Positions 42,521 through 52,102 of a stretch of DNA of 64,000 bases are shown here, one piece after another. The notes beneath the pieces are model-generated. The model did no database searches, was not told where the DNA came from, and was given only the letters and a program-made list of their open reading frames with translations. How positions within the stretch are numbered: the first letter of the stretch is position 1; the number at the start of each line of letters is the position of its first letter. The stretch is from Clostridia bacterium (lineage in GTDB: Bacteria > Bacillota > Clostridia > Oscillospirales > CAG-272), in NCBI GenBank assembly GCA_017443595.1, contig JAFSYU010000040.1:62001-126000 (forward strand). Reading direction: 5' to 3'. A program made the position numbers and the translations under genes.

Positions 42521-44647
42521 ATGGGATTTGCCTCGGTTAACGGGATAGAGCGCCCGGTAAGGCTGTGTGAGAAAACGCGCGCATACGCCGAAGAGTCTCT
42601 TGGCCACAAATACGGACTTGACGCGAAAAAAACTCCGTGCGTTTCACTTGACGGTATCACGGGGTTTGAGAGCTTTTCTCCGGTACAAAAATACGACGCG
42701 GCGATACGTGCGATAGCCGAAAACGCGCCGCTGCGCATCTGTGACGGCGAGCTTATAAGCGGCGCGGCGACGCTCGGCGCCGCTATATCCCACGTTGTTC
42801 CGGCGTTTTACAACGGCGCCGCCGTATATATGAGCAACAGTCACTTAACGGCGGATTTTTTCAGTATTGTAAAAGACGGTATAGACTCTATAAGAAAAAA
42901 AGCGGAGCAGGCTTATCGGAAATACAAAGGAACGGATAAAGAAGAATTTGCAAAAAGCTGTATCAACTGTTTAAACAGCTTTGATATATGGCATAAAAGA
43001 TATTTAAAAGAGTTATATAATATAGGTTACACGGCGAATTACGAAAATCTGCTCACCGTTCCGTATAAACCGGCAAAAACGTTTTATCAAGCCGTGCAGA
43101 GCGTGTGGTTCGCGTTTGCTTTCATGCGTCTTTGCGGCAACTGGCCCGGCATAGGCAGGCTTGATCTGCTCCTCGGACCGTATTTACAAAACGATCTGCA
43201 AAACGGCGTTATAACGCTTGATTTTGCACGTGAGATATTGGCGCATTTCTTTATTAAAGGCTGTGAGTGGATCTGCGGCGACTGCGGCTCGGGCGACGCG
43301 CAGCATTATCAGAATCTTGTGATCTCCGGCGTTGACGAAAACGGGTGCGACGTTACAAACGAGGTAACGTATCTGATCCTCGATATAATAGAAGAGCTTG
43401 GAATAAGCGATTTTCCGACGACCGTGCGACTTAATAAAAACAGCGGTGAAAAGCTGATAAAAAGAGTTGCGGAGGTAATGCGTTTCGGCGGCGGCACGCT
43501 TGCCGTATATAACGAAGACAAAGTCATAGAATCAATGACGAAATACGGCTATGAACTTACCGAAGCGCGCAGATTTGCAAACGACGGCTGCTGGGAGGTA
43601 CAGGTCCCGGGCAAAACGAATTTTTCCTACGTACCGTATGATTTTCTGCAGCTTTTGCAGAAAAAAACGCTTAAAAGCTATGATGAAAGCGTGTTTTTTG
43701 ACAGCTTTGATACTATGTATAACGCGTATCTATCCGATATCCGCGGTCTGCTTGAAGGGCTTTTGTCGGATGTAAAAACGAATCTGATGAAATGCGAAGA
43801 CGGCGGCGAATGGGTATGGAAGCCGAATATCCCCTGCACGGTCATATCGCTTTTTGAAGGCGGATGCGTTGAAAAAGGTCGCTCTTACCTTGAGGGCGGG
43901 CCTGTGTATAACGTGATATCACCGCATATAGGCGGTCTTGCGGACACGGTGAACAGTCTTTATGCGATCAAAAAGCTCGTTTTTGACGACAAAAAGATCG
44001 GTTTTTCCGACTTTATGCGCGTTTTGCGTGAAAACTGGGATAACGACGAGGCGCTTAGGCAGTATGCGTTAAACAAATACGTATATTACGGCAACGACGA
44101 AGACGAACCGGATCTGCTTTGCGCGCGGTTTTTGTCCGACTTTGCCGATATCTGTAAAGAGCTTGACAACAGAAGCGGTTACAGATTCCCGGGCGGCGTC
44201 AGCACTTTCGGCCGCCAGCTTGAATGGTCGCATCAGCGACTTGCGTGCCCGTACGGCAGAAAGAGCGGGGAAGTACTCGCCGCAAACGCGTCTCCCACGC
44301 CGGGAAGCGATAAAGAGGGCGCGACGGCGATAATAAAAAGCTACTGCAAAAACCCGCTTGTAAAGCTTCCCGTCGGCGCGGCGCTTGACGTAAAGCTTCT
44401 GCCGTCGTCCGTAAAAGGCGAAGAGGGACTTGACGCGCTTTGCTCGCTTCTGCGCGGGTTTGTACTCTTAGGCGGCTTCTTTATGCAGCCGGACGTTGCG
44501 GACGCGGAGATCTTACGCAAAGCGCAGAAAAATCCGGGAGAATATCAGAATTTATCCGTGCGCGTATCGGGTTGGAACGCGAGGTTCGTTACCTTGAACA
44601 AAGAGTGGCAGGATATGGTGATAGAGCAAAATGAATGTTGCAGATGA
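42521..44647 (+). CDS. Glycyl radical enzyme of the GCxE (eliminase) class
   Basis: 708 residues of the PFL-like superfamily. The thiyl-radical Cys is C357 in NDGCWEVQVPGK, with base E359 giving the GCxE signature of dehydratases and lyases; pyruvate formate-lyase instead has a Cys-Cys pair. The glycyl radical is G684 in RVSGWNARF (Trp where Tyr is usual). GGCVEKGRSYLEGGPVYN is the conserved C-terminal-half motif. The residue after C357 is Trp and the one after E359 is Val, where glycerol and choline enzymes have V and P. The substrate is not one of the well-known types. The activase gene overlaps its end. Confidence 0.88.
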   Translation: MGFASVNGIERPVRLCEKTRAYAEESLGHKYGLDAKKTPCVSLDGITGFESFSPVQKYDAAIRAIAENAPLRICDGELISGAATLGAAISHVVPAFYNGAAVYMSNSHLTADFFSIVKDGIDSIRKKAEQAYRKYKGTDKEEFAKSCINCLNSFDIWHKRYLKELYNIGYTANYENLLTVPYKPAKTFYQAVQSVWFAFAFMRLCGNWPGIGRLDLLLGPYLQNDLQNGVITLDFAREILAHFFIKGCEWICGDCGSGDAQHYQNLVISGVDENGCDVTNEVTYLILDIIEELGISDFPTTVRLNKNSGEKLIKRVAEVMRFGGGTLAVYNEDKVIESMTKYGYELTEARRFANDGCWEVQVPGKTNFSYVPYDFLQLLQKKTLKSYDESVFFDSFDTMYNAYLSDIRGLLEGLLSDVKTNLMKCEDGGEWVWKPNIPCTVISLFEGGCVEKGRSYLEGGPVYNVISPHIGGLADTVNSLYAIKKLVFDDKKIGFSDFMRVLRENWDNDEALRQYALNKYVYYGNDEDEPDLLCARFLSDFADICKELDNRSGYRFPGGVSTFGRQLEWSHQRLACPYGRKSGEVLAANASPTPGSDKEGATAIIKSYCKNPLVKLPVGAALDVKLLPSSVKGEEGLDALCSLLRGFVLLGGFFMQPDVADAEILRKAQKNPGEYQNLSVRVSGWNARFVTLNKEWQDMVIEQNECCR

Positions 44648-45503
44648 AATAACGCTCAGAGTTTCGGAAATACAGAGATTCTGTATGCACGACGGACCGG
44701 GCGTGCGGACGACCGTGTTTTTAAAAGGGTGTCCTATGCGGTGTCTGTGGTGTCACAATTCCGAAATGCAAAAGACAGAAAAAGAGCTTTTGTTTTTCAA
44801 AAACAAGTGTATAGGCTGCCGTCTCTGTGCTTCCTGCAAAAACGGCGTACATACGTTTAAATACGGGCATAAGATCGACCGTGAGAAATGTTTGCTGTGC
44901 GGTGAGTGCGAAAAAAACTGTCCGTCGTCGGCTCTTCTGATATGCGGCCGTGATATGAGCATTGACGAAATAATCCGAGAGGTAAAAAAGGACGCGGCGT
45001 TTTACGGGCAGACGGGCGGCGTTACGCTTTCCGGCGGGGAGCCGTTTGCACAGCCGGGCGTAACGGAGCTTCTCAAAAGGCTCAAGGCTGAGGGAATAAA
45101 CACCGCGGTCGAAACGTGCGGTTATTACGACGTGACAGACGCCGTACCGTATACGGATCTGTTTTTGTGGGATATAAAGGACACGGACGAGGCGCGGCAC
45201 AAAAAAAACACCGGCTGCCGAAACAAACCGGTAATTGACGATCTTTTTGCCGCAGATAAAGCCGGGGCGAAGATACGCCTGCGCTGTATACTCGTAAACG
45301 GCGTAAATACGGACGAGACGCATTATAAAAACGTTGCGGCTCTTATGAAAAAACTGCGTAACTGCGTCGGCGCCGATATTCTGCCGTACCACGCGTACGG
45401 CGGCTCAAAAGCGGAGCTTACAGGCAGAGAAGACAACGGAGATAAAGCTCTGATACCGACGGAAGAGCAGATAAACAGGTTTAAGGAGATGATCAAGAAT
45501 TAA
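44631..45503 (+). CDS. Glycyl radical enzyme activating protein (radical SAM)
   Basis: 290 residues. The radical SAM cluster motif CxxxCxxC is in GCPMRCLWCHN, preceded by HDGPGVRTTVF; two extra ferredoxin-type 4Fe-4S sets (CIGCRLCASC and CLLCGECEKNC) are inserted, as in activases of eliminase-class enzymes but not in PFL activase. TGGVTLSGGEP and the WDIKDTDEARHKKNTG segment bind SAM and the partner. It abstracts a hydrogen from G684 of the neighbouring enzyme. The 17-base overlap makes the pairing certain in practice. Confidence 0.95.
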   Translation: MNVADEITLRVSEIQRFCMHDGPGVRTTVFLKGCPMRCLWCHNSEMQKTEKELLFFKNKCIGCRLCASCKNGVHTFKYGHKIDREKCLLCGECEKNCPSSALLICGRDMSIDEIIREVKKDAAFYGQTGGVTLSGGEPFAQPGVTELLKRLKAEGINTAVETCGYYDVTDAVPYTDLFLWDIKDTDEARHKKNTGCRNKPVIDDLFAADKAGAKIRLRCILVNGVNTDETHYKNVAALMKKLRNCVGADILPYHAYGGSKAELTGREDNGDKALIPTEEQINRFKEMIKN

Positions 45504-45506
45504 GAC

Positions 45507-45535
45507 GGGCGATCAATGATCGCCCTTGCTTTCTT
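45507..45535 (+). terminator. Palindromic repeat as terminator
   Basis: Perfect GGGCGATCA-a-TGATCGCCC palindrome with TTGCTTTCTT downstream, 3 bases after the activase stop. Same family as the copies at 9797 and 20218. Confidence 0.65.
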
Positions 45536-46001
45536 AATTTTTGATTTTTTTAAACAATCTTGCGCTCCAGAAATCCATATCAAGCTCGTCTAAATAGAAG
45601 TGGAGTATGGCGCGCCAGTTTTTTGTGGCTGTGGATAACGTTATGTATTCCACCTCGCCGGACACGGCTTGCTCCGCATATGCAAACAGCTTTTTGCCTG
45701 TACCTTTGCTTCTGTATTCCGGTTTGACGTATATTTCTTCAATTTCAAAATGCTCTGTATTTGCAGGCATTATTGACGTTGCTTTTTCCGATTTTTCTTT
45801 GTGCCCGAAAAGATAGCCTATTGTTTTTTCATCATCTTTTGCAAGAAAAACGCGGTTGCCGTCAATATCGGATCTTTCGTTTTTTCTGTATCCGTGGCAG
45901 CTGTTTTCAGCCTCCCACTGCTCTGACATTATAATAAGTTCTTTTATAATACCGTCCGTAAGAACGGTTTCGTAAACTTTTATATTATCCAATCTGATCA
46001 C
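45534..46001 (-). CDS. GNAT family N-acetyltransferase
   Basis: 155 residues of one GNAT domain: IYVKPEYRSKGTGKKLFAYAEQ holds the acetyl-CoA loop (R-x-x-G-x-G), preceded by strands with KTIGYLFGHKE and ended by RAILHFYLDELDMDFWSARLFKKI. The substrate is unknown. It ends 8 bases before the lipid kinase gene on the same strand and may share its transcript. Confidence 0.82.
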   Translation of the reverse strand: MIRLDNIKVYETVLTDGIIKELIIMSEQWEAENSCHGYRKNERSDIDGNRVFLAKDDEKTIGYLFGHKEKSEKATSIMPANTEHFEIEEIYVKPEYRSKGTGKKLFAYAEQAVSGEVEYITLSTATKNWRAILHFYLDELDMDFWSARLFKKIKN

Positions 46002-46009
46002 CTCGCAGT

Positions 46010-46906
46010 TTAAGAAACGGCGATCTTTACCGCGCTTTTTATTACGGATATATCCGCCGTGTCAACTTCTCCGCCAAGCTCTCCGTCAAGCGTCCATTTT
46101 ACGGGCTTGTCCGTTTTTACCGTAAGCGAAGAGGCTTTGCCGGAGATTATAACGTCCGGATCAAAACTGCGGGTAAGCAGCGTGTTTCTTATTTTATCAA
46201 GCTCCGGCAGACTTTTCGGCGTTCTGACAAACGCGTAATCCAAAAGTCCGTCCTCCATTGACGCGTCCTCCGGTATAAGGCTTGTAAGTCCCGCGACGAA
46301 ACGCGTATTCCCGGCGAGCGCGAAAATAAAGTCGTCCTCATATACCTCTCCGTTTACCTGTAAAGACGCGTGTACGGATGAATTGTGCAGGTTTTTAATA
46401 TCCATTTCCTTTAACACGTCAAGATAATACGCAAACGGGCCGAGGGCGTTTTTCATTTTCTGATCCGTAGAGTATCCTACGTCCGTAAACATACCGAAAG
46501 CGGAAACGTATGAGAAAATATTGCCGTTCCACAGTCCCGCGTCTACCGTCCGGTAGTTTTCCGATACGGCGGTCTTTGCGGCTTTTTTGGGGGATTTGGG
46601 GATATTCAAGGACGATGCGAAATCGTTTATCGTCCCCGCCGGGATATATCCGCACGGCACCTCAGTCCCGGAGCCGATGAGTCCGCAGAACAGCTCGTGC
46701 AGCATACCGTCGCCGCCGCCTACCACGACGAGATTAAATTCTTTTGCGTGTTGTTTTATAAAGTTTTCTCCGTCGCGCGCGTATGACGTGGGATGCGCCG
46801 TGACGTTATATCCGGCGCCTGTGAACGTGCAGAGTATATCCGATAAGGAATCGCCTATGCGTCCCTTGCCGGAATGCGGGTTATAAACGAATAAAAGCTT
46901 TTTCAT
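46010..46906 (-). CDS. Diacylglycerol kinase family lipid kinase
   Basis: 298 residues of the DagK/YegS fold: VYNPHSGKG at 8-14, the nucleotide loop GGGDGMLHE at 63-71, and GTINDFASSL near 95 in the first domain; a beta-sandwich domain ends the protein. Members phosphorylate diacylglycerol or related lipids, salvaging them for phosphatidate synthesis at the inner membrane face. Close to B. subtilis DgkB in layout, but exact lipid is not certain. The gene downstream on its strand is a GNAT. Confidence 0.9.
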   Translation of the reverse strand: MKKLLFVYNPHSGKGRIGDSLSDILCTFTGAGYNVTAHPTSYARDGENFIKQHAKEFNLVVVGGGDGMLHELFCGLIGSGTEVPCGYIPAGTINDFASSLNIPKSPKKAAKTAVSENYRTVDAGLWNGNIFSYVSAFGMFTDVGYSTDQKMKNALGPFAYYLDVLKEMDIKNLHNSSVHASLQVNGEVYEDDFIFALAGNTRFVAGLTSLIPEDASMEDGLLDYAFVRTPKSLPELDKIRNTLLTRSFDPDVIISGKASSLTVKTDKPVKWTLDGELGGEVDTADISVIKSAVKIAVS

Positions 46907-47039
46907 ACTCCGTCTCCTTTTTATATTATTATATCCCGGTGTTGTTTAAAATTAAAGCGATTATATGAAATAAACGGTGTATTTTTTATTTTTTTACGTG
47001 TTTATGCCAAGATTTTTAATTATATTTCAGATAGCTGAC

Positions 47040-47068
47040 TTGATTTATTTTATAATAATGCGTATAAT
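47040..47068 (+). promoter_or_regulatory. Promoter of metF-metH
   Basis: TTGATT at 47040-47045, 17-base spacer, perfect TATAAT at 47063-47068. The leader is only about 25 bases, so no SAM riboswitch or T-box can be present. Confidence 0.75.
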
Positions 47069-47097
47069 TATGCATATTTGTAAAAAACGGAGCAGTT

Positions 47098-47982
47098 ATG
47101 AAAGTCACGGATATATTAAGTAATAACAAATATACGTTGTCGTTTGAGGTGTTCCCGCCTAAAACGGACAGCGGCATTGATACGGTACTTCCCGCGATAG
47201 ACGAGATAGCGTCGCTTAAACCGGCGTTTATGAGCGTTACTTACGGCGCCGGAGGCGGAACGGGCAAATATACCATGCAGGTAGCAGAGCAGACGCAGAA
47301 ACGCACGGGCGTGCCGTTTGTCGCACATCTGACTTGCGTTTCATCTACAAGAAAAATGATAGATTCCGCTATAGACGAGATGAAGACGCGCGGTATAGAA
47401 AACGTAATGGCGCTGCGCGGCGATCTTACCCCGGAGCTTTTAGGCGCGGACAGAAGCAAACTTGATTTCCGCTACGCGTCACAGCTCGTATACGAGCTGC
47501 GCGAAAAATACAAGGAGCTTTGCATAGGCGGCGCGTGCTATCCCGAGGTGCATCCCGAAAGTACGGATCAGAAGGAAGATATAAAGCATCTTAAAGAAAA
47601 AGTGGACGCCGGCTGCGACTTTCTTACGACGCAGATGTTTTTTGATAACAATTTGCTGTTCAATTTCTTATATAAGATCAGAGAAGCCGGCATAACCGCC
47701 CCGGTAATACCCGGTATAATGCCCATAACCAACGGCAAACAGGTGCAAAGGGCTATCAAGCTGTCCGGCTCGTTTATGCCGGAGAGGTTCATAAGGCTCG
47801 TAGACCGCTTCGGTACCGACCCGGACGCCATGATGCACGCCGGCGTCATATACGCCGCGGACCAGATCATAGACCTTTACGCAAACGGCATAAAGCACGT
47901 GCACGTTTATTCCATGAACAAGCCGAAGACCGCGCGCATGATAATGGACGCGTTATCCGATATCTTAGGCAAACCTGTATAA
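47098..47982 (+). CDS. metF: 5,10-methylenetetrahydrofolate reductase
   Basis: 294 residues in the MTHFR barrel: LSFEVFPPKT (catalytic Glu), VTYGAGGG, AHLTCVSS, ENVMALRGD and FFDNN with the late PGIMPI motif are typical. It reduces methylene- to methyl-tetrahydrofolate, the methyl donor for the methionine synthase encoded 14 bases downstream. In anaerobes it can also serve one-carbon flow. ACGGAGCAG precedes the ATG. Confidence 0.97.
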   Translation: MKVTDILSNNKYTLSFEVFPPKTDSGIDTVLPAIDEIASLKPAFMSVTYGAGGGTGKYTMQVAEQTQKRTGVPFVAHLTCVSSTRKMIDSAIDEMKTRGIENVMALRGDLTPELLGADRSKLDFRYASQLVYELREKYKELCIGGACYPEVHPESTDQKEDIKHLKEKVDAGCDFLTTQMFFDNNLLFNFLYKIREAGITAPVIPGIMPITNGKQVQRAIKLSGSFMPERFIRLVDRFGTDPDAMMHAGVIYAADQIIDLYANGIKHVHVYSMNKPKTARMIMDALSDILGKPV

Positions 47983-47996
47983 TAACGGAGCAGTAT

Positions 47997-50384
47997 ATGG
48001 ATATAAGGGAATTTATAAAAAACAACGTAACTTTGCTTGACGGCGCGCTTGCAACGGTGCTGTATGACAAAGGACTTGATATATCAAGAAGACCGGAGAC
48101 GGCAAATCTCACCGATCCGCAGACTGTATATGAAATACACAAGTCTTATTTTGACGCGGGAAGCAATATAGTCTGTGCAAACACTTTCGGCGCGAACCGG
48201 CTTTACTACGAAAAAAGCGAGCTTGAGAAGATAATACGCGCGGCGTTTGACTGCGCAAAAAGAGCGCGGGAAGACAGCGGAGAAGACGGTGAAAAATATA
48301 TAGCGCTCGATCTCGGGTCGACCGGCAGGCTTCTTCAGCCATACGGTGATCTCGGCTTTGACGAAGCCGTGGATATTTTATCCTGTACCGTAAAGCTCGG
48401 GTATAAATACGGAGCGGATCTTGTTTTTGCCGAAACTCTGACGGACGGATACGAGACTAAAGCGGCGCTGCTTGCAGCAAAAGAAACGTGCGGACTTCCT
48501 GTTTTTTTATCAAACGCTTATTCCGAAAACAACAGACTTCTTACCGGCGCGGAGCCCGCCGCTCTTATCGCCATGCTTGAAGGCATGGGAGCGGACGCGA
48601 TAGGCGTCAACTGCTCGTTCGGACCGCAGAGCTTAAAAGCGGTCATTGAACAGTATCTTAAATATTCGTCTTTACCCGTTATTTTTAAGCCGAACGCCGG
48701 TATGCCGAAAAACGTTAACGGAAAATACGTGTACGACGTGGGTGCGGATCAGTTTGCGGACTGCGTTACAGACTGTGTAAATGAAGGCGTGAGGATCATA
48801 GGCGGCTGCTGCGGCACGACGCCGGAATATATAAAAGCGCTTAAAAGCCGTTTATCCGGGATACCTTTGCCGGAGCTTACGGTCAAGGATCTTACCTGTG
48901 TCTCCTCGTCAACGAAAGCGGTATTCTTCTCGGATAAGCCGCTGCTCATAGGCGAGAGGATAAATCCCACGGGAAAAAAGCGGCTGAAACAGGCTATACT
49001 TGAAAACGACACGGGCTATATAGTTGAAGAAGGCGTAAAACAGCAGGAAGCAGGCGCCCACATACTTGACGTAAACGTCGGCGTGCCGGCAACGGACGAA
49101 GCGGAAATGATAACGAACGTGATGCTGAAGCTGCAGCAGACCGTGGATCTGCCGCTTCAGATAGACACTGCGCTGCCCGCCGCGATGGAGCGCGCTCTCA
49201 GATATTATAACGGCTGTGCGCTTATAAATTCCGTTAACGGCAAAGAAGAAAGCATGAGGACCGTTTTCCCGCTTATGAAAAAGTACGGCGGCGTTGCCGT
49301 TGCGCTGACGCTTGACGAAAACGGGATCCCCGATACTGCTCAAAAGCGGTTTGAAATTGCGAAAAAGATATTAAGAACTGCAAAAAAATACGGCATAGAC
49401 CGCAAAAAAATAGTGTTTGACACGCTTACCATGGCGGTCAGCACGGATCCCGGCAGCGCCGATACGACGCTTGAAGCGCTGAGGCTCATAAGAGAAAAAT
49501 TGAAATGTCACACCGTTTTAGGCGTATCGAACATATCGTTCGGCTTACCGCAGAGAAGCGTGATAAACGCCGCGTTTTTCACCGCCGCGCTTGAAGCCGG
49601 ACTTTCCGCCGCGATAATGAACCCGTTTTCATCCGATATGATGAAAAGCTATTATTCGTATAAAGCTTTACACGGTCTTGACGGCGGTTTTACGGGCTAT
49701 ATCTCTTTTGCTTCCTCTCTGGCTGCAGAGGACACGGCGGCAAAGGCGTCCGCGCCTGAGAGTTCCGGCGCCTCGGATCTTACGGACGCGATCATAAAAG
49801 GTCTTAAGGATCAGACGGAAAAGCTGACGGACGAGGCTCTTTTGAGCCGTGATCCCATGGATATAGTGGAAAACGTGCTTATACCCGCGCTTGACACGGT
49901 AGGCAAGCTGTACGAGAGCGGAAAGACGTTTCTGCCGCAGCTTTTATCTTCCGCGGAGGCGGCAAAATGCGCGTTTGAACGCATACGGCTGAAAGCCCGG
50001 AACGCCGCGTCAAAAAACCGCGGCGTATTCGTTATAGCCACGGTCGAGGGCGACGTACACGATATAGGCAAAAACATAGTAAAACTGCTTTTACAAAATT
50101 ACGGTTTTGACGTGGTGGATCTCGGCAAAGACGTGCCTGCGCACGTTATAGCGGATAAGGTGGTTGAGCTTCACGCGCCGTTTGCCGGGCTCAGCGCGCT
50201 TATGACGACTACTCTTCCGGCTATGGAAAAGACCGTTAAACTGATACATGAAAAAGCGCCTTACTGTAAGGTCGTGGTCGGAGGCGCGGTGCTTACGCGC
50301 GAATACGCGGAAAAAATAGGCGCGGACAAATACGCAAAGGACGCGATGGAGACCGTCAGATACGCGACGGGAGAGACAGAGTAA
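47997..50384 (+). CDS. metH: Cobalamin-dependent methionine synthase, short form
   Basis: 795 residues: homocysteine domain (about 1-290, Zn Cys in GVNCSFGP and GGCCGTTP), pterin domain (about 300-575, GERINPTGKK), a cap (about 595-670) and the B12-binding domain with DxHxxG at D686, H688 and G691. The AdoMet-dependent reactivation domain (about 330 residues in E. coli MetH) is missing, as in Thermotoga and many Clostridia, which need a separate reactivating partner. It methylates homocysteine with methyl-folate made by MetF. Confidence 0.96.
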   Translation: MDIREFIKNNVTLLDGALATVLYDKGLDISRRPETANLTDPQTVYEIHKSYFDAGSNIVCANTFGANRLYYEKSELEKIIRAAFDCAKRAREDSGEDGEKYIALDLGSTGRLLQPYGDLGFDEAVDILSCTVKLGYKYGADLVFAETLTDGYETKAALLAAKETCGLPVFLSNAYSENNRLLTGAEPAALIAMLEGMGADAIGVNCSFGPQSLKAVIEQYLKYSSLPVIFKPNAGMPKNVNGKYVYDVGADQFADCVTDCVNEGVRIIGGCCGTTPEYIKALKSRLSGIPLPELTVKDLTCVSSSTKAVFFSDKPLLIGERINPTGKKRLKQAILENDTGYIVEEGVKQQEAGAHILDVNVGVPATDEAEMITNVMLKLQQTVDLPLQIDTALPAAMERALRYYNGCALINSVNGKEESMRTVFPLMKKYGGVAVALTLDENGIPDTAQKRFEIAKKILRTAKKYGIDRKKIVFDTLTMAVSTDPGSADTTLEALRLIREKLKCHTVLGVSNISFGLPQRSVINAAFFTAALEAGLSAAIMNPFSSDMMKSYYSYKALHGLDGGFTGYISFASSLAAEDTAAKASAPESSGASDLTDAIIKGLKDQTEKLTDEALLSRDPMDIVENVLIPALDTVGKLYESGKTFLPQLLSSAEAAKCAFERIRLKARNAASKNRGVFVIATVEGDVHDIGKNIVKLLLQNYGFDVVDLGKDVPAHVIADKVVELHAPFAGLSALMTTTLPAMEKTVKLIHEKAPYCKVVVGGAVLTREYAEKIGADKYAKDAMETVRYATGETE

Positions 50385-50390
50385 ATAAAA

Positions 50391-50430
50391 AATCGGGCGA
50401 GCATCAAGCTCGCCCGATTATTTTTTTTAT
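50391..50430. terminator. Bidirectional terminator after metH
   Basis: A 12-bp stem, AATCGGGCGAGC/GCTCGCCCGATT, loop ATCAA, followed by ATTATTTTTTTT on plus and a TTTTTTATTT run on minus. The stem is a copy of the intergenic palindrome family. Confidence 0.85.
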
Positions 50431-52082
50431 TATTTCTTTTTCTTTGAAACTATGATTATCACTATAACGACCACCGCCGCGACTGCTACGCCTATTACAA
50501 CGTAGATGATCCAGGCGTTGTTTGCCGGTTTTTCCGTGCTGTCGCCGTTATTTTCGGTAACTGCTTCGGTTGTCTTTTCGGTACCCGCTGCCGTTTCACT
50601 TTCGGTTGGTACTGTTTCCGTCGTTTCGTTTATTCCGGTATTATCCGCTTCCGTTTCGGTCGCTTCCGCGGTCGTACCGGGATCTTCGGAGCTGCCGCCC
50701 TGTACTTCGTTTACGTAAGCGGGGTCTAAGTCGACGCTGACGCCTTCGGCTTTGAACATCACGGCGTCCTCATACGTTTTGAAGAAGCCCGCCGCGTAAA
50801 CGGTTATTTCGGATTCGTCCGCGTCGGAGCAGCCGCCGTCGTACGCGTCAAAACGGAGCTTCAGCACGTTGCCCTCGTAGCCCATTTCGTCTCCGAGCTC
50901 GGCAACGGCTACCTGATTCCCTTCAACCTCGTAGTATTCGATCGGAACGCTGTATCCGCCGGCAAAATCGGTAACGCCGTCCATAGTGCAGTAGAATATC
51001 TCGCCTGCCGCGTACGGATCGTTTGTCTTCATATAAAGTGCGAAGTACGGATAGTCTTCCGCTTTTATTTTTACCTGGCCGGAGATGTTCAGGCTGACGT
51101 AGGGGTCGTTGCTTTCATCAAACGTGAAGGTAACGCTGCCGTCGTCGTTCAACGTATAGTGCATATCGTGTTCGCCGGAGAGCTTTGTTATATCAACTAT
51201 AACGGCGTCGCCTTCCGCTTCCGGTATTGCCGCTTTTGTGACGACCGTGGCGTTGGGATCCGGGTCTGTCAGGGCTGCGCCGCCGAATACGGTCTTGCCG
51301 GACATAACGAGACGGTTTGTACCGCATATGTTGTCGTCACGGTTGTTTATAACGCCTGAGCCCCATTCAAGCCAGTTTTGCCACTTGTTGTCGTTTTCAC
51401 CCTCAGTTGCGGTCAGAAGAGCCGCCGCTATGCCGTACGTCGTTCCTACGTGGGGCATATTCTCATATAAAAGCTCTTCCCACGGGATATATACTTCATA
51501 CGTTGTGGTAGTGCCGTCGTTTGACGCGCCGTATTTGCCGCTCTCACTCTGCAGAGCAAGGCCGCTCATAACGCCGTGCCAGCAGTATGCGTAGCATTCT
51601 CCGTCGTCCTTGCAGTATGCAAACGCGAATTCCTGATAATCATCCGAGTAGTTTAGATCTCTTGACGGGGAGGCAAAAAGTCCCTGATCTTCGGTACAGC
51701 CGTACGGGTCAAGTCTCATCTGCAGGCAGTCGCCGTTCCAGATCTGCGATCCGTCAACGTTGTCGTTGCAGGGGCTGCTGTCCGGGGTCTGCGCCGCGAT
51801 GTACAATCCGTCAAACGTATAACGGAACCAGATAGTGAATTCAACGTCCGTCTGATCGTCCTTGCTGACGTCTGTCTGCGGGTTTTCGGGATATTTGATG
51901 TGCGCGACGGACGGTTCTCCCCATTCGTCCGCGGTCACCTTGCCGTCTATCTCCGGCAGTTTGTCAAACTGCAGAGCTTCCACAGTGGCGAAAAGCTCCG
52001 GCTCCGCCGTATCCGCCTCGGCAAATGCGCTGACGGTAAGGATCATAACGAAAGCCAGAAGAGCTGACAACAGTTTTTTCAT
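50430..52082 (-). CDS. Surface protein with CBM9-like domain and membrane tail
   Basis: 550 residues. Signal peptide (about 1-22), a CBM9/DOMON-like beta-sandwich (about 30-270; KLPEIDGKVTADEWGEP opens it and GDCLQMRLDPYG, FAFAYC follow), a second beta-rich domain (about 300-455), a Thr/Glu/Ala-rich stalk (about 465-520), and a C-terminal helix ending KKKK. CBM9-like modules bind sugars or cell-wall glycans; no enzyme motif is seen. It follows glnS by 20 bases with only a weak SD, so it may be part of the synthetase transcript or have its own unseen promoter. Confidence 0.75.
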   Translation of the reverse strand: MKKLLSALLAFVMILTVSAFAEADTAEPELFATVEALQFDKLPEIDGKVTADEWGEPSVAHIKYPENPQTDVSKDDQTDVEFTIWFRYTFDGLYIAAQTPDSSPCNDNVDGSQIWNGDCLQMRLDPYGCTEDQGLFASPSRDLNYSDDYQEFAFAYCKDDGECYAYCWHGVMSGLALQSESGKYGASNDGTTTTYEVYIPWEELLYENMPHVGTTYGIAAALLTATEGENDNKWQNWLEWGSGVINNRDDNICGTNRLVMSGKTVFGGAALTDPDPNATVVTKAAIPEAEGDAVIVDITKLSGEHDMHYTLNDDGSVTFTFDESNDPYVSLNISGQVKIKAEDYPYFALYMKTNDPYAAGEIFYCTMDGVTDFAGGYSVPIEYYEVEGNQVAVAELGDEMGYEGNVLKLRFDAYDGGCSDADESEITVYAAGFFKTYEDAVMFKAEGVSVDLDPAYVNEVQGGSSEDPGTTAEATETEADNTGINETTETVPTESETAAGTEKTTEAVTENNGDSTEKPANNAWIIYVVIGVAVAAVVVIVIIIVSKKKK

Positions 52083-52102
52083 ATTCCTACCTTCCTTTAA
52101 TA

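Noticed and set aside
42644-42844. Possible small genes opposite the glycyl radical enzyme
   Set aside because: Short frames without SD, fully inside a conserved gene.
46907-47097. SAM riboswitch before metF
   Set aside because: No SAM-I core sequence is visible and the predicted transcript leader is about 25 bases.
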